A DNA stretch of 64,000 nucleotides, taken from contig CAZVZX010000004.1 in assembly GCA_964631235.1 (NCBI GenBank), positions 114,646 through 178,645 on the forward strand. The letters are read 5' to 3'. Below the pieces are notes generated by a model. The model saw nothing but the letters and a program-made list of their open reading frames with translations. It was not told the origin of the DNA and made no database searches. Below, piece by piece: positions 37,188 to 45,990 of the stretch (its first letter is position 1; each line of letters begins with the position of its first letter). Made by a program: the position numbers and the translations under genes. This stretch comes from JARKPK01 sp964631235 (GTDB lineage Bacteria; Planctomycetota; Planctomycetia; Pirellulales; Thermoguttaceae).

Positions 37188-39875
37188 GTGAGCATTCTTA
37201 ACCTCGACAAAATCTTTGCCCCGCAACGGGTTGCAGTCATCGGCGCGAGCGACAGCCCAACCAGCGTCGGATATACGGTGTTGCGCAACTTGGTCGGCTC
37301 GGGCTTTCGAGGCGTCGTTTATCCCGTGAATCCCAAACGCGAGGCCGTTCAGGGGATCCACGCGTACAAAGATATCCGCAGCCTTCCTCACGCCCCGGAT
37401 TTGGCCGTCATTTGCACGCCCGCTCCCACCGTTCCTGCGTTGGTGCGCGAGATCGGCGAAGCGGGCACCCGCGGATTGGTCATCATCTCCGCCGGTTTTC
37501 GGGAAGTCGGGCCGGAAGGAAAGAAGCTCGAAGAGCAAGTCCGCGAGGAACAGCGCAAGTTCAAAGGAATGCGGATCATCGGCCCGAATTGCTTGGGCAT
37601 CATCGTTCCGGGCATCAACCTGAACGTTAGTTTTGCCGCGGCCACGCCCGCCAAAGGTCACGTCGGTTTCATTTCGCAATCAGGCGCGTTGTGTACCTCG
37701 GTGCTCGATTGGGCCCTCGATCAGGGCGTCGGGTTCTCGTACTTCGTGTCGGTCGGCAACATGCTCGACGTGAGCATGGGCGACCTGATCGACTACATGG
37801 GATCGCAAACGGAAACACAGTCGATCATCCTGTATATCGAGTCGATCAGTGAAGCGCGCGAATTCATGTCGGCGGCCCGCGCGTTTTCCCGCACCAAGCC
37901 GATCGTGGCGTATAAGGCGGGTCGATTCGCCGAGTCGGCGGCCGCCGCGGCGTCGCACACCGGCGCAATGGCCGGCGTCGATGCCGTGTACGAAGCTGCG
38001 TTCCAACGGGCCGGCATCGAGCGCATCTTCCAAATCGAAGACATGTTCGATTGCGCCGAGCTGTTGGCGCGGCAGCAAACGCCCAAGGGAGATCGTTTGG
38101 CCATCATCACCAATGCCGGCGGGCCCGGCGTGATGACCACCGACGCGCTGATCGACCGCGACGGGAAGCTGGCCAAACTGTCGCCCGAAACCATGGAAAC
38201 GCTCAACTCCTTCCTGCCCGCGGCCTGGTCGCACAACAACCCGGTGGACGTACTCGGAGACGCCCCACCGGAGCGATTCGCCAAGGCCGTCGAGGTGGTA
38301 TTGAAGGATCGCGAAGTCGATGCCGTTCTGGTCATCCTCACTCCGCAAGCGATGACCGACCCGACCGGCACGGCCCGAGCAGTGGCCGATGCCGTGAAGG
38401 ACGCCAAGAAGCCGGTGCTCACCGCATGGATGGGCGGCCGCGTGGTCAACGAAGGCGTTCAAGTCCTCAGCAGCCGCGGAATCCCCGCGTACAGCACCCC
38501 CGAGCAAGCGGTTCGCGCCTTCATGCACCTGGTTTCGTATGCGAGGAACCTGCAAATCTTGCACGAAACCCCGCGCGACATCCCGATGGAGTTCTCGCTC
38601 GATCGCCAGCGGCTGCGCGGCATGTTCAAAACCATACTCACCGAGGGCGACGAGATCCTCTCGGAGAACGTGTCGAAGGCCTTCCTTGAAGCTTACGAAA
38701 TTCCCGTCACGAAGCCGCAGGCGGCACGCACCGCCGACGAAGCGGTCGAGGTGGCGCATCACATCGGCTATCCGGTGGTGATGAAGATCCACTCTCCGCA
38801 AATCACCCACAAGACCGACGTGGGCGGAGTGGCGTTGAATCTGACTTCCGACGACGACGTTCGCCGTGCGTTCGAGCGTATGACGGCCCGCGCCGCCCAA
38901 AAGCGCCCCGACGCCGAGATTCGCGGCGTCACGATCCAGAAGATGATCACCTATCCGAACAGTTACGAATTAATCATGGGTCTGAAAAAGGACCCTGTGT
39001 TCGGTTCGGTGATCATGGTAGGCATGGGCGGCGTGGCGGCTGAATTGTTCCAAGATCGTGCGTTGGGAATGCCCCCGTTGAACGAATCGCTGGCCCGTCG
39101 GATGCTCGAATCGCTCAAGAGCTGGCCGCTGCTGCAAGGCTACCGTGGCAAGCCCGGGGCCAACATCGACCGGCTCATCGAAATCATCATGCGGTTTTCG
39201 TACTTGGTGGCCGACTATCCCGAGATCAAAGAGCTTGATATCAACCCGCTGTTGGTTACCCCCGAAGACGTCATCGCGCTTGACGCCCGCGTGGTGATCG
39301 ACCGCGATTTGGTCGTCCGGTCGGTGCGGCCGTATGCCCACTTGGCCATTCGCCCGTATCCGGAAGAGTTCGTCGCCGAACGCCAAATGAAGGACGGCAC
39401 TCCCGTCATCCTCCGGCCGATCAAACCCGAAGACGAGCCGATGTGGCACGAACTGTTGGCCAACTGCTCCACACAGTCGATTTGGTTCCGCTTCAGCTAT
39501 TTGTTCAAGCAAACGACGCACGAGATGGCCTCGCGCTATTGCTTTATCGACTACGATCGCGAACTGGGCATCGTCGCTGAAGTTGAAGAGCAAGGGCAGC
39601 GAAAACTCATCGGCGTCGGCCGGCTTGTTGCCGACATGAATCATGAAGCGGCTGAGTATGCCGTCATCGTTGTCGATCGCTGGCACGGACACGGACTCGG
39701 CGGACTTCTGACCGACTACTGCCTCGAAGTGGCCAAGAAGTGGGGCGTGCGCAAGGTCGTCGCCGAAGTCTCGAAAGACAACGCCCGCATGTTGTCCACC
39801 TTCCGCGGCCGCGGCTTCGAGTTCAACGAACAAGAACAAGACGTCGTGATCGTCAGCAAGGCCGTTGACGGCTGA
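37188..39875 (+). CDS. ADP-forming acyl-CoA synthetase fused to GNAT acetyltransferase
   Basis: The 895-residue protein is built like the protein acetyltransferase Pat/PatZ: CoA-binding domain (VAVIGASDSPTSVGYTVLRN), succinyl-CoA-ligase-like domain, ATP-grasp domain (about 490-700, GYPVVMKIHSPQITHKTDVGG) and a C-terminal GNAT domain (about 735-890, VVDRWHGHGLGGLLTDYCLE). Unlike PatZ-type proteins, in which the synthetase part is thought to lack its catalytic histidine, this one keeps H257 in ASHTGAMAG, the position expected to be phosphorylated in ADP-forming acetyl-CoA synthetases. It may therefore both make acyl-CoA (or ATP from acyl-CoA) and acylate proteins. The GTG start has AGGAG 11 bases upstream. 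It is apparently monocistronic. Confidence 0.9.
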   Translation: MSILNLDKIFAPQRVAVIGASDSPTSVGYTVLRNLVGSGFRGVVYPVNPKREAVQGIHAYKDIRSLPHAPDLAVICTPAPTVPALVREIGEAGTRGLVIISAGFREVGPEGKKLEEQVREEQRKFKGMRIIGPNCLGIIVPGINLNVSFAAATPAKGHVGFISQSGALCTSVLDWALDQGVGFSYFVSVGNMLDVSMGDLIDYMGSQTETQSIILYIESISEAREFMSAARAFSRTKPIVAYKAGRFAESAAAAASHTGAMAGVDAVYEAAFQRAGIERIFQIEDMFDCAELLARQQTPKGDRLAIITNAGGPGVMTTDALIDRDGKLAKLSPETMETLNSFLPAAWSHNNPVDVLGDAPPERFAKAVEVVLKDREVDAVLVILTPQAMTDPTGTARAVADAVKDAKKPVLTAWMGGRVVNEGVQVLSSRGIPAYSTPEQAVRAFMHLVSYARNLQILHETPRDIPMEFSLDRQRLRGMFKTILTEGDEILSENVSKAFLEAYEIPVTKPQAARTADEAVEVAHHIGYPVVMKIHSPQITHKTDVGGVALNLTSDDDVRRAFERMTARAAQKRPDAEIRGVTIQKMITYPNSYELIMGLKKDPVFGSVIMVGMGGVAAELFQDRALGMPPLNESLARRMLESLKSWPLLQGYRGKPGANIDRLIEIIMRFSYLVADYPEIKELDINPLLVTPEDVIALDARVVIDRDLVVRSVRPYAHLAIRPYPEEFVAERQMKDGTPVILRPIKPEDEPMWHELLANCSTQSIWFRFSYLFKQTTHEMASRYCFIDYDRELGIVAEVEEQGQRKLIGVGRLVADMNHEAAEYAVIVVDRWHGHGLGGLLTDYCLEVAKKWGVRKVVAEVSKDNARMLSTFRGRGFEFNEQEQDVVIVSKAVDG

Positions 39876-40221
39876 CCGACACAAAAGCGGTCGCTTACGG
39901 CCAACCTTCCAATGCGCGAAAGCGCAGCCGGCGCGGCGCCATTGCGCCCGCGGGCGATCTGGCGGCCGACGGTGGTGCAATCCGTCCGATGCCGCTGGCT
40001 GCTGCCGTGTTCGTCTGGCATCGCGCCGCGGCCTCGATCGCGCTTCGCTTATTTCCACAACGAATGTGGGCAGCGGCTATTCGCGGGCCGATTCCTCGCG
40101 TATTCATCGCATCGTCCGACAGGCAATCGCGCATTCCGCGGCAGAGGCCCCGGCACACAGCGCCGCTGCTCACGATGCGGAATCTTGCCTTCATCGCCTC
40201 GCCCGAGGATAATGCCGGTGA
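39876..40221. other. intergenic region, no gene seen
   Basis: This 346 bp stretch follows the acyl-CoA synthetase gene. A short GACCG/CGGTC hairpin lies just after its stop but has no T run. Nothing else was recognised. Confidence 0.4.
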
Positions 40222-40941
40222 TTGTTTGGCAAGACGATGGGCCGATTTCGCCGCAACGCTTCGTTCATGGCTCAGCACACTCCTCATGCCCGTCTGATTA
40301 GCGAAGCTGCACGAACCACCCTGGGCCCGCTCGGGCTAACTCAATGGGGACGAACTCGTCTTTGGATTGACGATCGGCGATGGCATCTCGGGTTGGTCGA
40401 GTTCGAAGCGGACGGCCTGACGCGCGGATGCTCGCTGATGGTCGGCGTGATGTGGCTCTGGTCGCGTCACGACCGTTTCCGCTTCGATCTGGGAAGGCGA
40501 GTGCAGCGGTTCATCTCGTTTCGCAACAAGAGCCAATTCGAGCGTGAAGCGCATCGGCTCGCCGAGCGCGCCGCCGAAGCCGTCCTCAAACAGCGAGTCG
40601 AGATTTCGTCCGTCGCCGGTGCCGTCGCGGCGACGGCCGACGCCGTTGAGCATTCGATCGACATCGGCACTCTGTTCGATTCCGCCGTGGCAGCCGGACT
40701 TTACGGAAACGCAGACCGCGCTCGCGATCTGTTCGCCCGCATTGCAGCCGAACCGCAGCGGACCCCGCGCGATCAGGCATTGGCCGCCGACGCGGCTCTG
40801 TTGCTGAAGGACTTGAGCGATGCGGCCGTCTTTCGTTTGGCCGTCGAGCAGCGTGTGGTTGAAACCCGTCGCACCCTGCGACTGCCCGTTTGCAACGAAT
40901 CGCTTTCGGTTGCCGAATCCGAAGATGCGCCTCCCGACTGA
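40222..40941 (+). CDS. hypothetical cytoplasmic protein
   Basis: I do not recognise this 239-residue protein. It has no signal peptide or membrane segment. The first third is strand-like (TRLWIDDRRWHLGLVEFEADGL), with several aromatic residues (GVMWLWSRHDRFRF). The rest is helical and Ala/Arg/Glu-rich. The TTG at 40222 has GAGGAT upstream; ATG codons at 40237 and 40267 are alternatives, and the last gives a tidier start (MAQHTPHARL). The codon pattern fits the neighbours. No functional partner can be named from context. Confidence 0.55.
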   Translation: MFGKTMGRFRRNASFMAQHTPHARLISEAARTTLGPLGLTQWGRTRLWIDDRRWHLGLVEFEADGLTRGCSLMVGVMWLWSRHDRFRFDLGRRVQRFISFRNKSQFEREAHRLAERAAEAVLKQRVEISSVAGAVAATADAVEHSIDIGTLFDSAVAAGLYGNADRARDLFARIAAEPQRTPRDQALAADAALLLKDLSDAAVFRLAVEQRVVETRRTLRLPVCNESLSVAESEDAPPD

Positions 40942-41431
40942 GCAGCGGCTCTTGTCGCTTTCGTGCAGCGGCCATGGCCGAAGGCAACAACGCCGGCCAC
41001 CGCCTCGTTCGGCAAGAGAAGGGGGGCCCCGGCCGGCTTCGACAATCACCCACTGCCGCGCCGGATGAAGAATGCCCAACAGTTGATGGCCGCAAAGCGG
41101 CATCGTGCGCCGCAGGATGCCGGACAATGAGCCTCGATCCCGCAGAAAAGCGGCGCGCGACCTTTTGCATACTTGCATCGTCCCGCCACGGCGACAACAA
41201 TCATAAAGCAGTGCGAAAACCGCCGGCCCGGCGGCTACCGCTGTCGGTCGCCGGCAGATGCGTCCGATCGCCTCCTGCTCCTTCGGCTTCTCCGGCCGCT
41301 GCTTTTTCCGGATCCGAGGAGAGAAGTACGGCAAATGGGGTTCGGTGGGCTCGCCGAATCCGGCTGCGAATGCGTTGATGTGTGTCTCCGTGCTCGATCA
41401 ATTGGGATAACCTTGCTACGGGAGAACAACA
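40942..41431. other. intergenic region, no gene seen
   Basis: The 490 bp before the FMN reductase-like gene give only compositionally non-coding frames. I found no clear repeat or promoter. Confidence 0.4.
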
Positions 41432-42166
41432 ATGGAACACCTCGAAGTCACGCGACGGGGATTCTTGGGCCGCACAGCCCCTTGGGCTGCCTCGGCGGGC
41501 GTTTTGGCCGGCGGACTGGTCTCGGCCGCCGAACTCCAGGCAGCGTCCGTTTCAGCGCAAGGTTTGAAGGTGTTGGGAATCAGTTGCAGTCCGCGAAAGG
41601 GGAAGACGACCGCGCAGGCAGTCGCTGCGTGCCTCGACGCGATTCGAGCAACAGCGCCCGGAATCGAAACCGAGTTGATCGACCTGGGCGGCAAGAATAT
41701 CAACGGGTGCGTCGCTGCCGGCGTCGATCTGCCCGAAGGCCAACAAGACGACTTCCTCCCGCTGATCCCGCTGATCGACTCGCCCGCGGTCCGCGGAATC
41801 GTGATCGGCTCGCCGGTGTATTTCGGCAACATGAGCGGTTTGTGCAAGTCGTTGCTCGATCGCTTCTACGTGTTCCACAAAGAGAAAAAGCTGGCGGGCA
41901 AGGTGGCCGGCGCCATCGCCTGCGGCGGCGGACGCAACGGCGGCCAAGAACTGACGCTTCGCAGCATTCACACCTCGCTGATGAGTCAACAAATGATCGT
42001 CGTCGGCGACGCTCCGCCGACATCGCATTGGGGCGGCACCGTGTGGTCGGGCGCCGGGGCCGACCTTGCGGCCGATGAGTTCGGCATGAACACGGTAAAG
42101 AATCTTGGCAAGCAGATCGCAGAGATGATCTTGCTGTTGAACCGTGCCCGCGGTGCAACGGCATAA
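41432..42166 (+). CDS. Tat-exported NADPH-dependent FMN reductase-like flavoprotein
   Basis: The 244-residue product starts with a twin-arginine leader (TRRGFLGRTAPWAASAGVLAGG). The mature part is a flavodoxin-like NADPH:FMN reductase fold: VLGISCSPRKGKTTAQAV for the phosphate loop of FMN, DLGGKNINGC, IVIGSPVYFGNMSGLCKSLLDRF for the flavin ring and AIACGGGRNGGQE. Related proteins are iron-sulfur flavoproteins and quinone or metal reductases. The start has a GGGAG site. The 2Fe-2S ferredoxin gene 136 bp downstream could be an electron partner, but one is exported and the other probably cytoplasmic, so this is uncertain. Confidence 0.85.
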   Translation: MEHLEVTRRGFLGRTAPWAASAGVLAGGLVSAAELQAASVSAQGLKVLGISCSPRKGKTTAQAVAACLDAIRATAPGIETELIDLGGKNINGCVAAGVDLPEGQQDDFLPLIPLIDSPAVRGIVIGSPVYFGNMSGLCKSLLDRFYVFHKEKKLAGKVAGAIACGGGRNGGQELTLRSIHTSLMSQQMIVVGDAPPTSHWGGTVWSGAGADLAADEFGMNTVKNLGKQIAEMILLLNRARGATA

Positions 42167-42302
42167 CCGGAGCAGGATCGACCCTGCCCAACGAACGCGG
42201 CAATGCGCCGGGGCATGGGCAAACGCCGTTCGCGCGGATCGAATCGGAAAACGAACACGGCGTTTGCCCGCCAAGGCCGGCAACAACACAGAAACGGCAG
42301 CG

Positions 42303-42713
42303 ATGGACGAAATCGAAGAAACCGACGTTTCCCCGCCGAACCTCGAACGACAACGGGCAAAGGCCCAGGCGCTCAAGTTGAGCCAAGCGAAGCGGCACAT
42401 CTTCCTTTGCTGCGACCAGACCAAGCCGAATTGTTCGACGCGCGAGCAGTCTTTGGCCGCGTGGGAATACTTGAAGAATCGCCTCGAAGAGTTGGGATTG
42501 ACCGGGGCAGGGGGGGTGCTTCGCACCAAGGCCAATTGTTTGCGGATTTGCAGCGGCGGACCGATCGCCGTCGTCTATCCCGAGGGCACATGGTACGCCC
42601 ATTGCGATCCGCCCGTGCTCGAGCAGATCATCCAAGAACACCTGATCGGCGGCCGCGAAGTGGAACAATACGTGATCGTGCGCCGGCCTCTCTGCAACAG
42701 CTCGCCGGAATGA
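42303..42713 (+). CDS. thioredoxin-like 2Fe-2S ferredoxin
   Basis: The 136-residue protein belongs to the (2Fe-2S) ferredoxin family with a thioredoxin fold. Four cysteines fit cluster ligands: CCDQTKPNC near residues 36-44 and, after ~35 residues, NCLRIC. The C-terminal GPIAVVYPEGTWYAHCDPPVLEQIIQEHL is characteristic. The ATG at 42303 was chosen because the open frame upstream overlaps non-coding sequence. It would carry electrons in the cytoplasm; the partner is not known. It converges with the DUF374 gene 28 bp away. Confidence 0.88.
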   Translation: MDEIEETDVSPPNLERQRAKAQALKLSQAKRHIFLCCDQTKPNCSTREQSLAAWEYLKNRLEELGLTGAGGVLRTKANCLRICSGGPIAVVYPEGTWYAHCDPPVLEQIIQEHLIGGREVEQYVIVRRPLCNSSPE

Positions 42714-42741
42714 GCGGCGTTCGTCTGCTTCAGCAGTCCGC

Positions 42742-43473
42742 TCACCACGGCGGCGGCAACGGGCGGGGGCGCGTCGCCCGGTAAAGCCTCTGTTGATCGC
42801 TTCGCCGTCCGCCCGACGCTGCCCAATGCTCGGCGTCGGCGGTCAAACGGTTGAGTTCTTCCTCCACACGGCGGCGCCAACGTTCAACCTCGTCGCGATC
42901 GATCTCCGGCGGCACGCAGATGTCGCCGCTGACGACCGCCCGCGCCCGCGACCCCGGCCGCGGGATGGCGAAACGATCCCACGCCCGTTGTATGCGCCAG
43001 GGCCGGTCGTAGCCGAACCCCATCGCCACCAGCGGCATTTGCAGCCGCGAGGCGAGATAGATGCACCCCGGGGCCAGAACGCGCCGCGGCCCGCGCGGCC
43101 CGTCGGGCGTGATCGTCAGATGTCGCGTTTGCCCGGCGTCGAGCATCGATCGAAGCGCCGTCACACCGCCGCGATTGGTCGATCCGCGCACGAACGAAAA
43201 CCCCATGTGGCCCGCCGCATGCGACAGCGCCTCGGCATCGCGATGCCGGCTCAGCAGCATCGCAATGCCGCAATGCCCGCGCAAATAGAACGGCAACAGA
43301 ATATACTCATGCCAAAAAATATAAATCCGCCTTCGGCGGCACGCAGGGAAAATCGGATCAACTGCCGGATCGGTGTAGGCCACTTTGTAGTCGAGCGTTC
43401 GCATCCATGCCTGCACGACAGCAGCGCCCAACAAGCCGCCCACACGATGCAACAGGGGATGATCGAGCTTCAT
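42742..43473 (-). CDS. DUF374 lysophospholipid acyltransferase-like protein
   Basis: The 243-residue product contains the DUF374 order of motifs: YIFWHEYILLPFYLRG (a tryptophan-histidine-glutamate near residue 53), LLSRHRDAEALSHAAGHMGFSFVRGS, GGVTALRSML, and LTITPDGPRGPRRVLAPGCIYLAS with the TPDGPRGP block. This family is related to LpxL/PlsC acyltransferases and probably acylates a lipid A or phospholipid precursor at the inner membrane. Starts at 43473 and 43512 are both possible and neither has a clear ribosome site; the shorter one fits the family. The Arg/Pro-rich tail is unusual. Confidence 0.85.
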   Translation of the reverse strand: MKLDHPLLHRVGGLLGAAVVQAWMRTLDYKVAYTDPAVDPIFPACRRRRIYIFWHEYILLPFYLRGHCGIAMLLSRHRDAEALSHAAGHMGFSFVRGSTNRGGVTALRSMLDAGQTRHLTITPDGPRGPRRVLAPGCIYLASRLQMPLVAMGFGYDRPWRIQRAWDRFAIPRPGSRARAVVSGDICVPPEIDRDEVERWRRRVEEELNRLTADAEHWAASGGRRSDQQRLYRATRPRPLPPPW

Positions 43474-43696
43474 TGCCAGACGTAACACCCGAGTGCGTTG
43501 CCGGAGCCTCATCCCGGCAAGGTCGCAATCACCAACCCGCGGCCCACTCCGACGCCGGCCGGATCGCGCCGCCTTGGGACCAATGGTTCTCCGTCGCTCT
43601 CAACCGCCGGACCGCTTGCCGATTCTCGGCGGTGGAGCCCGGTTCGTTCTTCCGTGCGACGCGCGGCAGACGCTCACGCGCGCCGGCTGTTCGCGT

Positions 43697-44563
43697 TCAA
43701 TCGCGACGGTCGGGCCATTCGCCCGAGAACACTTCGACGGCCGGACCGGTCATGTACACATGATTGTCGTCGCCCCAAAGCAGCTCCAAATCGCCCCCGC
43801 GCAGGTGAGCGATCAGCTTTCGCGAGGTTCGTCCCGTCATCGCCGCAGCCACGCACGACGCGCAGGCCCCGGTTCCGCATGCCATCGTTTCGCCCGAGCC
43901 CCGTTCCCAAACACGCAGGTTGATTTCGCCGGGCGAGAGCACTTGCACAAAGCTCACGTTGACGCGACGCGGGAAGTGCGAATCGCGTTCGACCCTCGGC
44001 CCGAACCGCAACACCCAGTGATCGGTCGGTTCATCGACAAACACGACGCAGTGCGGGTTGCCCATCGACAGGCAGGTGACCATCAACATCTCGTTGCCGA
44101 TTTCCAAAGGCACATCGGCCGCGGCGTTGCCCGGGTAGTTCGGGTTTCCCGGAAGGGTGGTCGGCACGCGCGCCGGTTCGAAAATCGGCTCTCCCATATC
44201 GACGCGGACGCGGCTGACTCGGTCTTCGTTCAATTCGAGGTCGAGCGACAGCACCCCGCGTCCCGTTTCGATCGTCAACCGTTTGCGGCGCGCAATTCCA
44301 TGATCGAAAACGTACTTCGCCACGCAACGAATACCGTTGCCGCACATCTCCGATTCCGACCCGTCGGCGTTGAACATTTGCATCCGCGCGTCGGCCGTCT
44401 CGCTCGGCAAAATCAAAATCAGGCCGTCGCCGCCCACTCCGAAATGACGGTCCGAAATGGTGCGCGCCAACTCGGCGGGGTCGGAGGGAATCGGATTATT
44501 GAAGCCGTCGATGTAGATATAGTCGTTGCCGATGCCCTGCATCTTGGTAAACCGAATGGGCAT
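43697..44563 (-). CDS. dapF: diaminopimelate epimerase
   Basis: The 288-residue enzyme converts LL- to meso-diaminopimelate for lysine and peptidoglycan synthesis. The two catalytic cysteines are C74 in SEMCGNGIRC and C229 in MACGTGACAS. The N-terminus (FTKMQGIGNDYIYID) and GNPHCVVFVD are typical. The start has a GGGGAG site. The length is normal. The gene lies between the ExbD operon and the DUF374 gene on the same strand, with gaps of 170 bp or more, so it may be transcribed alone. Confidence 0.94.
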   Translation of the reverse strand: MPIRFTKMQGIGNDYIYIDGFNNPIPSDPAELARTISDRHFGVGGDGLILILPSETADARMQMFNADGSESEMCGNGIRCVAKYVFDHGIARRKRLTIETGRGVLSLDLELNEDRVSRVRVDMGEPIFEPARVPTTLPGNPNYPGNAAADVPLEIGNEMLMVTCLSMGNPHCVVFVDEPTDHWVLRFGPRVERDSHFPRRVNVSFVQVLSPGEINLRVWERGSGETMACGTGACASCVAAAMTGRTSRKLIAHLRGGDLELLWGDDNHVYMTGPAVEVFSGEWPDRRD

Positions 44564-44733
44564 AAGACTCCCCTTTCTTTTCGAGCCGCTTCCAAACAGC
44601 CGCCATCGCGACGTGCGTCTTCCGTTCGGGAAAGGATCGCCAAGCGCCGAGAGCCGGTCGCCATGAACATCGGGCGACGGCAGCCCAACAACGCACCGCA
44701 GCGACCATCCTCGCGAACGGAACGTTCAAGCGG

Positions 44734-45021
44734 CTAGCCCGCCGGGCTGCTCGCCGCTTGCGATGGGCCGAACGTCGATCGGTCGCGGCCGGCGCAAAGT
44801 CGCGCCACATCGATCGATTCTAACCGGTTCGTCCGCGTTTGGGCAGCAGGCGCCGCTCGGCGAATCACAACGCCCGCGGCATCGGCCCAGTCCTCCAACG
44901 AGAACAGGGCGGCCGCCGCAGCGTGCCGCCCTGTCGTCTCACTCACAAGCCAACGTGGTTGTTCCGTACATTCCTCGCGGAAGCAGTCGCCGTTGCCGCG
45001 AACAGCCGCCGCGAAACTCAT
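44734..45021 (-). CDS. possible small protein overlapping the exbD stop
   Basis: A 95-residue frame starts with ATG whose first base is the last base of the TGA of the upstream exbD gene (TGATG), a layout typical of translational coupling. Its codons keep a GC-rich third position. The translation (MSFAAAVRGNGDCFREEC ... LFSLEDWADAAGVVIRRAA) shows no known domain, signal peptide or membrane segment, and the C-terminus is low-complexity. It may be a real sixth gene of the TPR-ExbB-ExbD operon or chance. Comparison with relatives would settle it. Confidence 0.3.
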   Translation of the reverse strand: MSFAAAVRGNGDCFREECTEQPRWLVSETTGRHAAAAALFSLEDWADAAGVVIRRAAPAAQTRTNRLESIDVARLCAGRDRSTFGPSQAASSPAG

Positions 45022-45515
45022 CAGCCTTGGCGCCGGGGCGCAAACTTGATCTTCTCGATCAGCTTGACGATCTGACGATTCGAATCGACATAGCCCGAAA
45101 CGGCCGAAATCGCTCGCATCACGTACTGGTACTGCAAATTGGCGTCGCAATCGAGCTCAACCTCTTGCTTGCTTCCGGAAGAGCCCGGCCCGATGTCGTC
45201 CTTGATGATCGCGCGGACCTCGCGGCGCAGCTCGGCAAACGGGTCGCTCGACGAAAGCTGCTTTGTGCCCATCGTGATCGCCACCAGACGGCCCGAACCG
45301 TCCGCCTTCATCCGCAATTTGATCGGCGGCAACTGCGTCGGATCGACCGGGCCTTCGCTCTTCGACACGGGCATCTTGATGCTGAAGTCGCCCTCGCTGG
45401 CGAAGATCTTCAACGAGAGCATAAAGAAGATAATCAACTGGAAGCAGCAGTCGATCATCGGCGTCATGTCGAAGGTTACTTGTTCGCCTTCGCCCTTGGA
45501 TTTGATGCGCGGCAT
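45021..45515 (-). CDS. exbD: ExbD/TolR-type biopolymer transport protein, distal copy
   Basis: The 164-residue product has a short basic N-terminus, the membrane helix with its conserved aspartate (FDMTPMIDCCFQLIIFFML, about residues 15-34) and a ~125-residue periplasmic domain. ExbD/TolR subunits use the proton gradient with ExbB/TolQ to energise outer-membrane or envelope work. The start follows a perfect AAGGAGGTG. It lies 3 bp after the other exbD gene, so the two are surely co-transcribed. The periplasmic part is longer than usual by ~25 residues (an insertion around SSGSKQEVELD). Confidence 0.92.
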   Translation of the reverse strand: MPRIKSKGEGEQVTFDMTPMIDCCFQLIIFFMLSLKIFASEGDFSIKMPVSKSEGPVDPTQLPPIKLRMKADGSGRLVAITMGTKQLSSSDPFAELRREVRAIIKDDIGPGSSGSKQEVELDCDANLQYQYVMRAISAVSGYVDSNRQIVKLIEKIKFAPRRQG

Positions 45516-45518
45516 GAG

Positions 45519-45965
45519 CTACACCTCCTTTTCCTTGGCGCGAAGCACGAATCGTTCGAACTTGAGCGACTGCGCGATCTCGATTATCTCCTGCACCGCC
45601 CCGGTCTTCGCGTATCGATCCGCCCTGATGATCACCGTGGCGTGCGAAGGCGTGCGATTGAATCGTTCCAGCGCCGCCCGTTCCCGCTGCAATACGCTGC
45701 GCAGCCCGGAAATCGGCACTTGCTCCGAACCGACAATCACCAAGTTTCGGCTGGTCACCTGCAAGGTGATCGGAAACTCCCACGGCGGTTCGGTGGGCTT
45801 GGCCAACTCGCTCGACGGCAGCCGGATCATCTCGTTTTGTTCGTCGTTGGCGAAATTCAACGTCAACATGAAGAAGATCACGAGCTGAAACGTGCAGTCG
45901 ATCATCGGCGTCATGTCGAATGTGACTGCACGGCTGGTTTTTTTCGGTTTGCCGAACATAGCCAT
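45519..45965 (-). CDS. exbD: ExbD/TolR-type biopolymer transport protein, proximal copy
   Basis: The 148-residue product has the same plan as its neighbour: FDMTPMIDCTFQLVIFFML at about 16-35 with the catalytic aspartate, then a periplasmic domain ending in VRAKEKEV-like residues. The two copies are clearly paralogous in the membrane helix but differ in the periplasmic part, suggesting a heteromeric pair. The ATG at 45965 has a GAGGAG site; an upstream frame to 46022 overlaps exbB and is not needed. It lies 25 bp after exbB. Confidence 0.92.
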   Translation of the reverse strand: MAMFGKPKKTSRAVTFDMTPMIDCTFQLVIFFMLTLNFANDEQNEMIRLPSSELAKPTEPPWEFPITLQVTSRNLVIVGSEQVPISGLRSVLQRERAALERFNRTPSHATVIIRADRYAKTGAVQEIIEIAQSLKFERFVLRAKEKEV

Positions 45966-45990
45966 GTCTCCTCGCGGCCCAACGGGGCGA

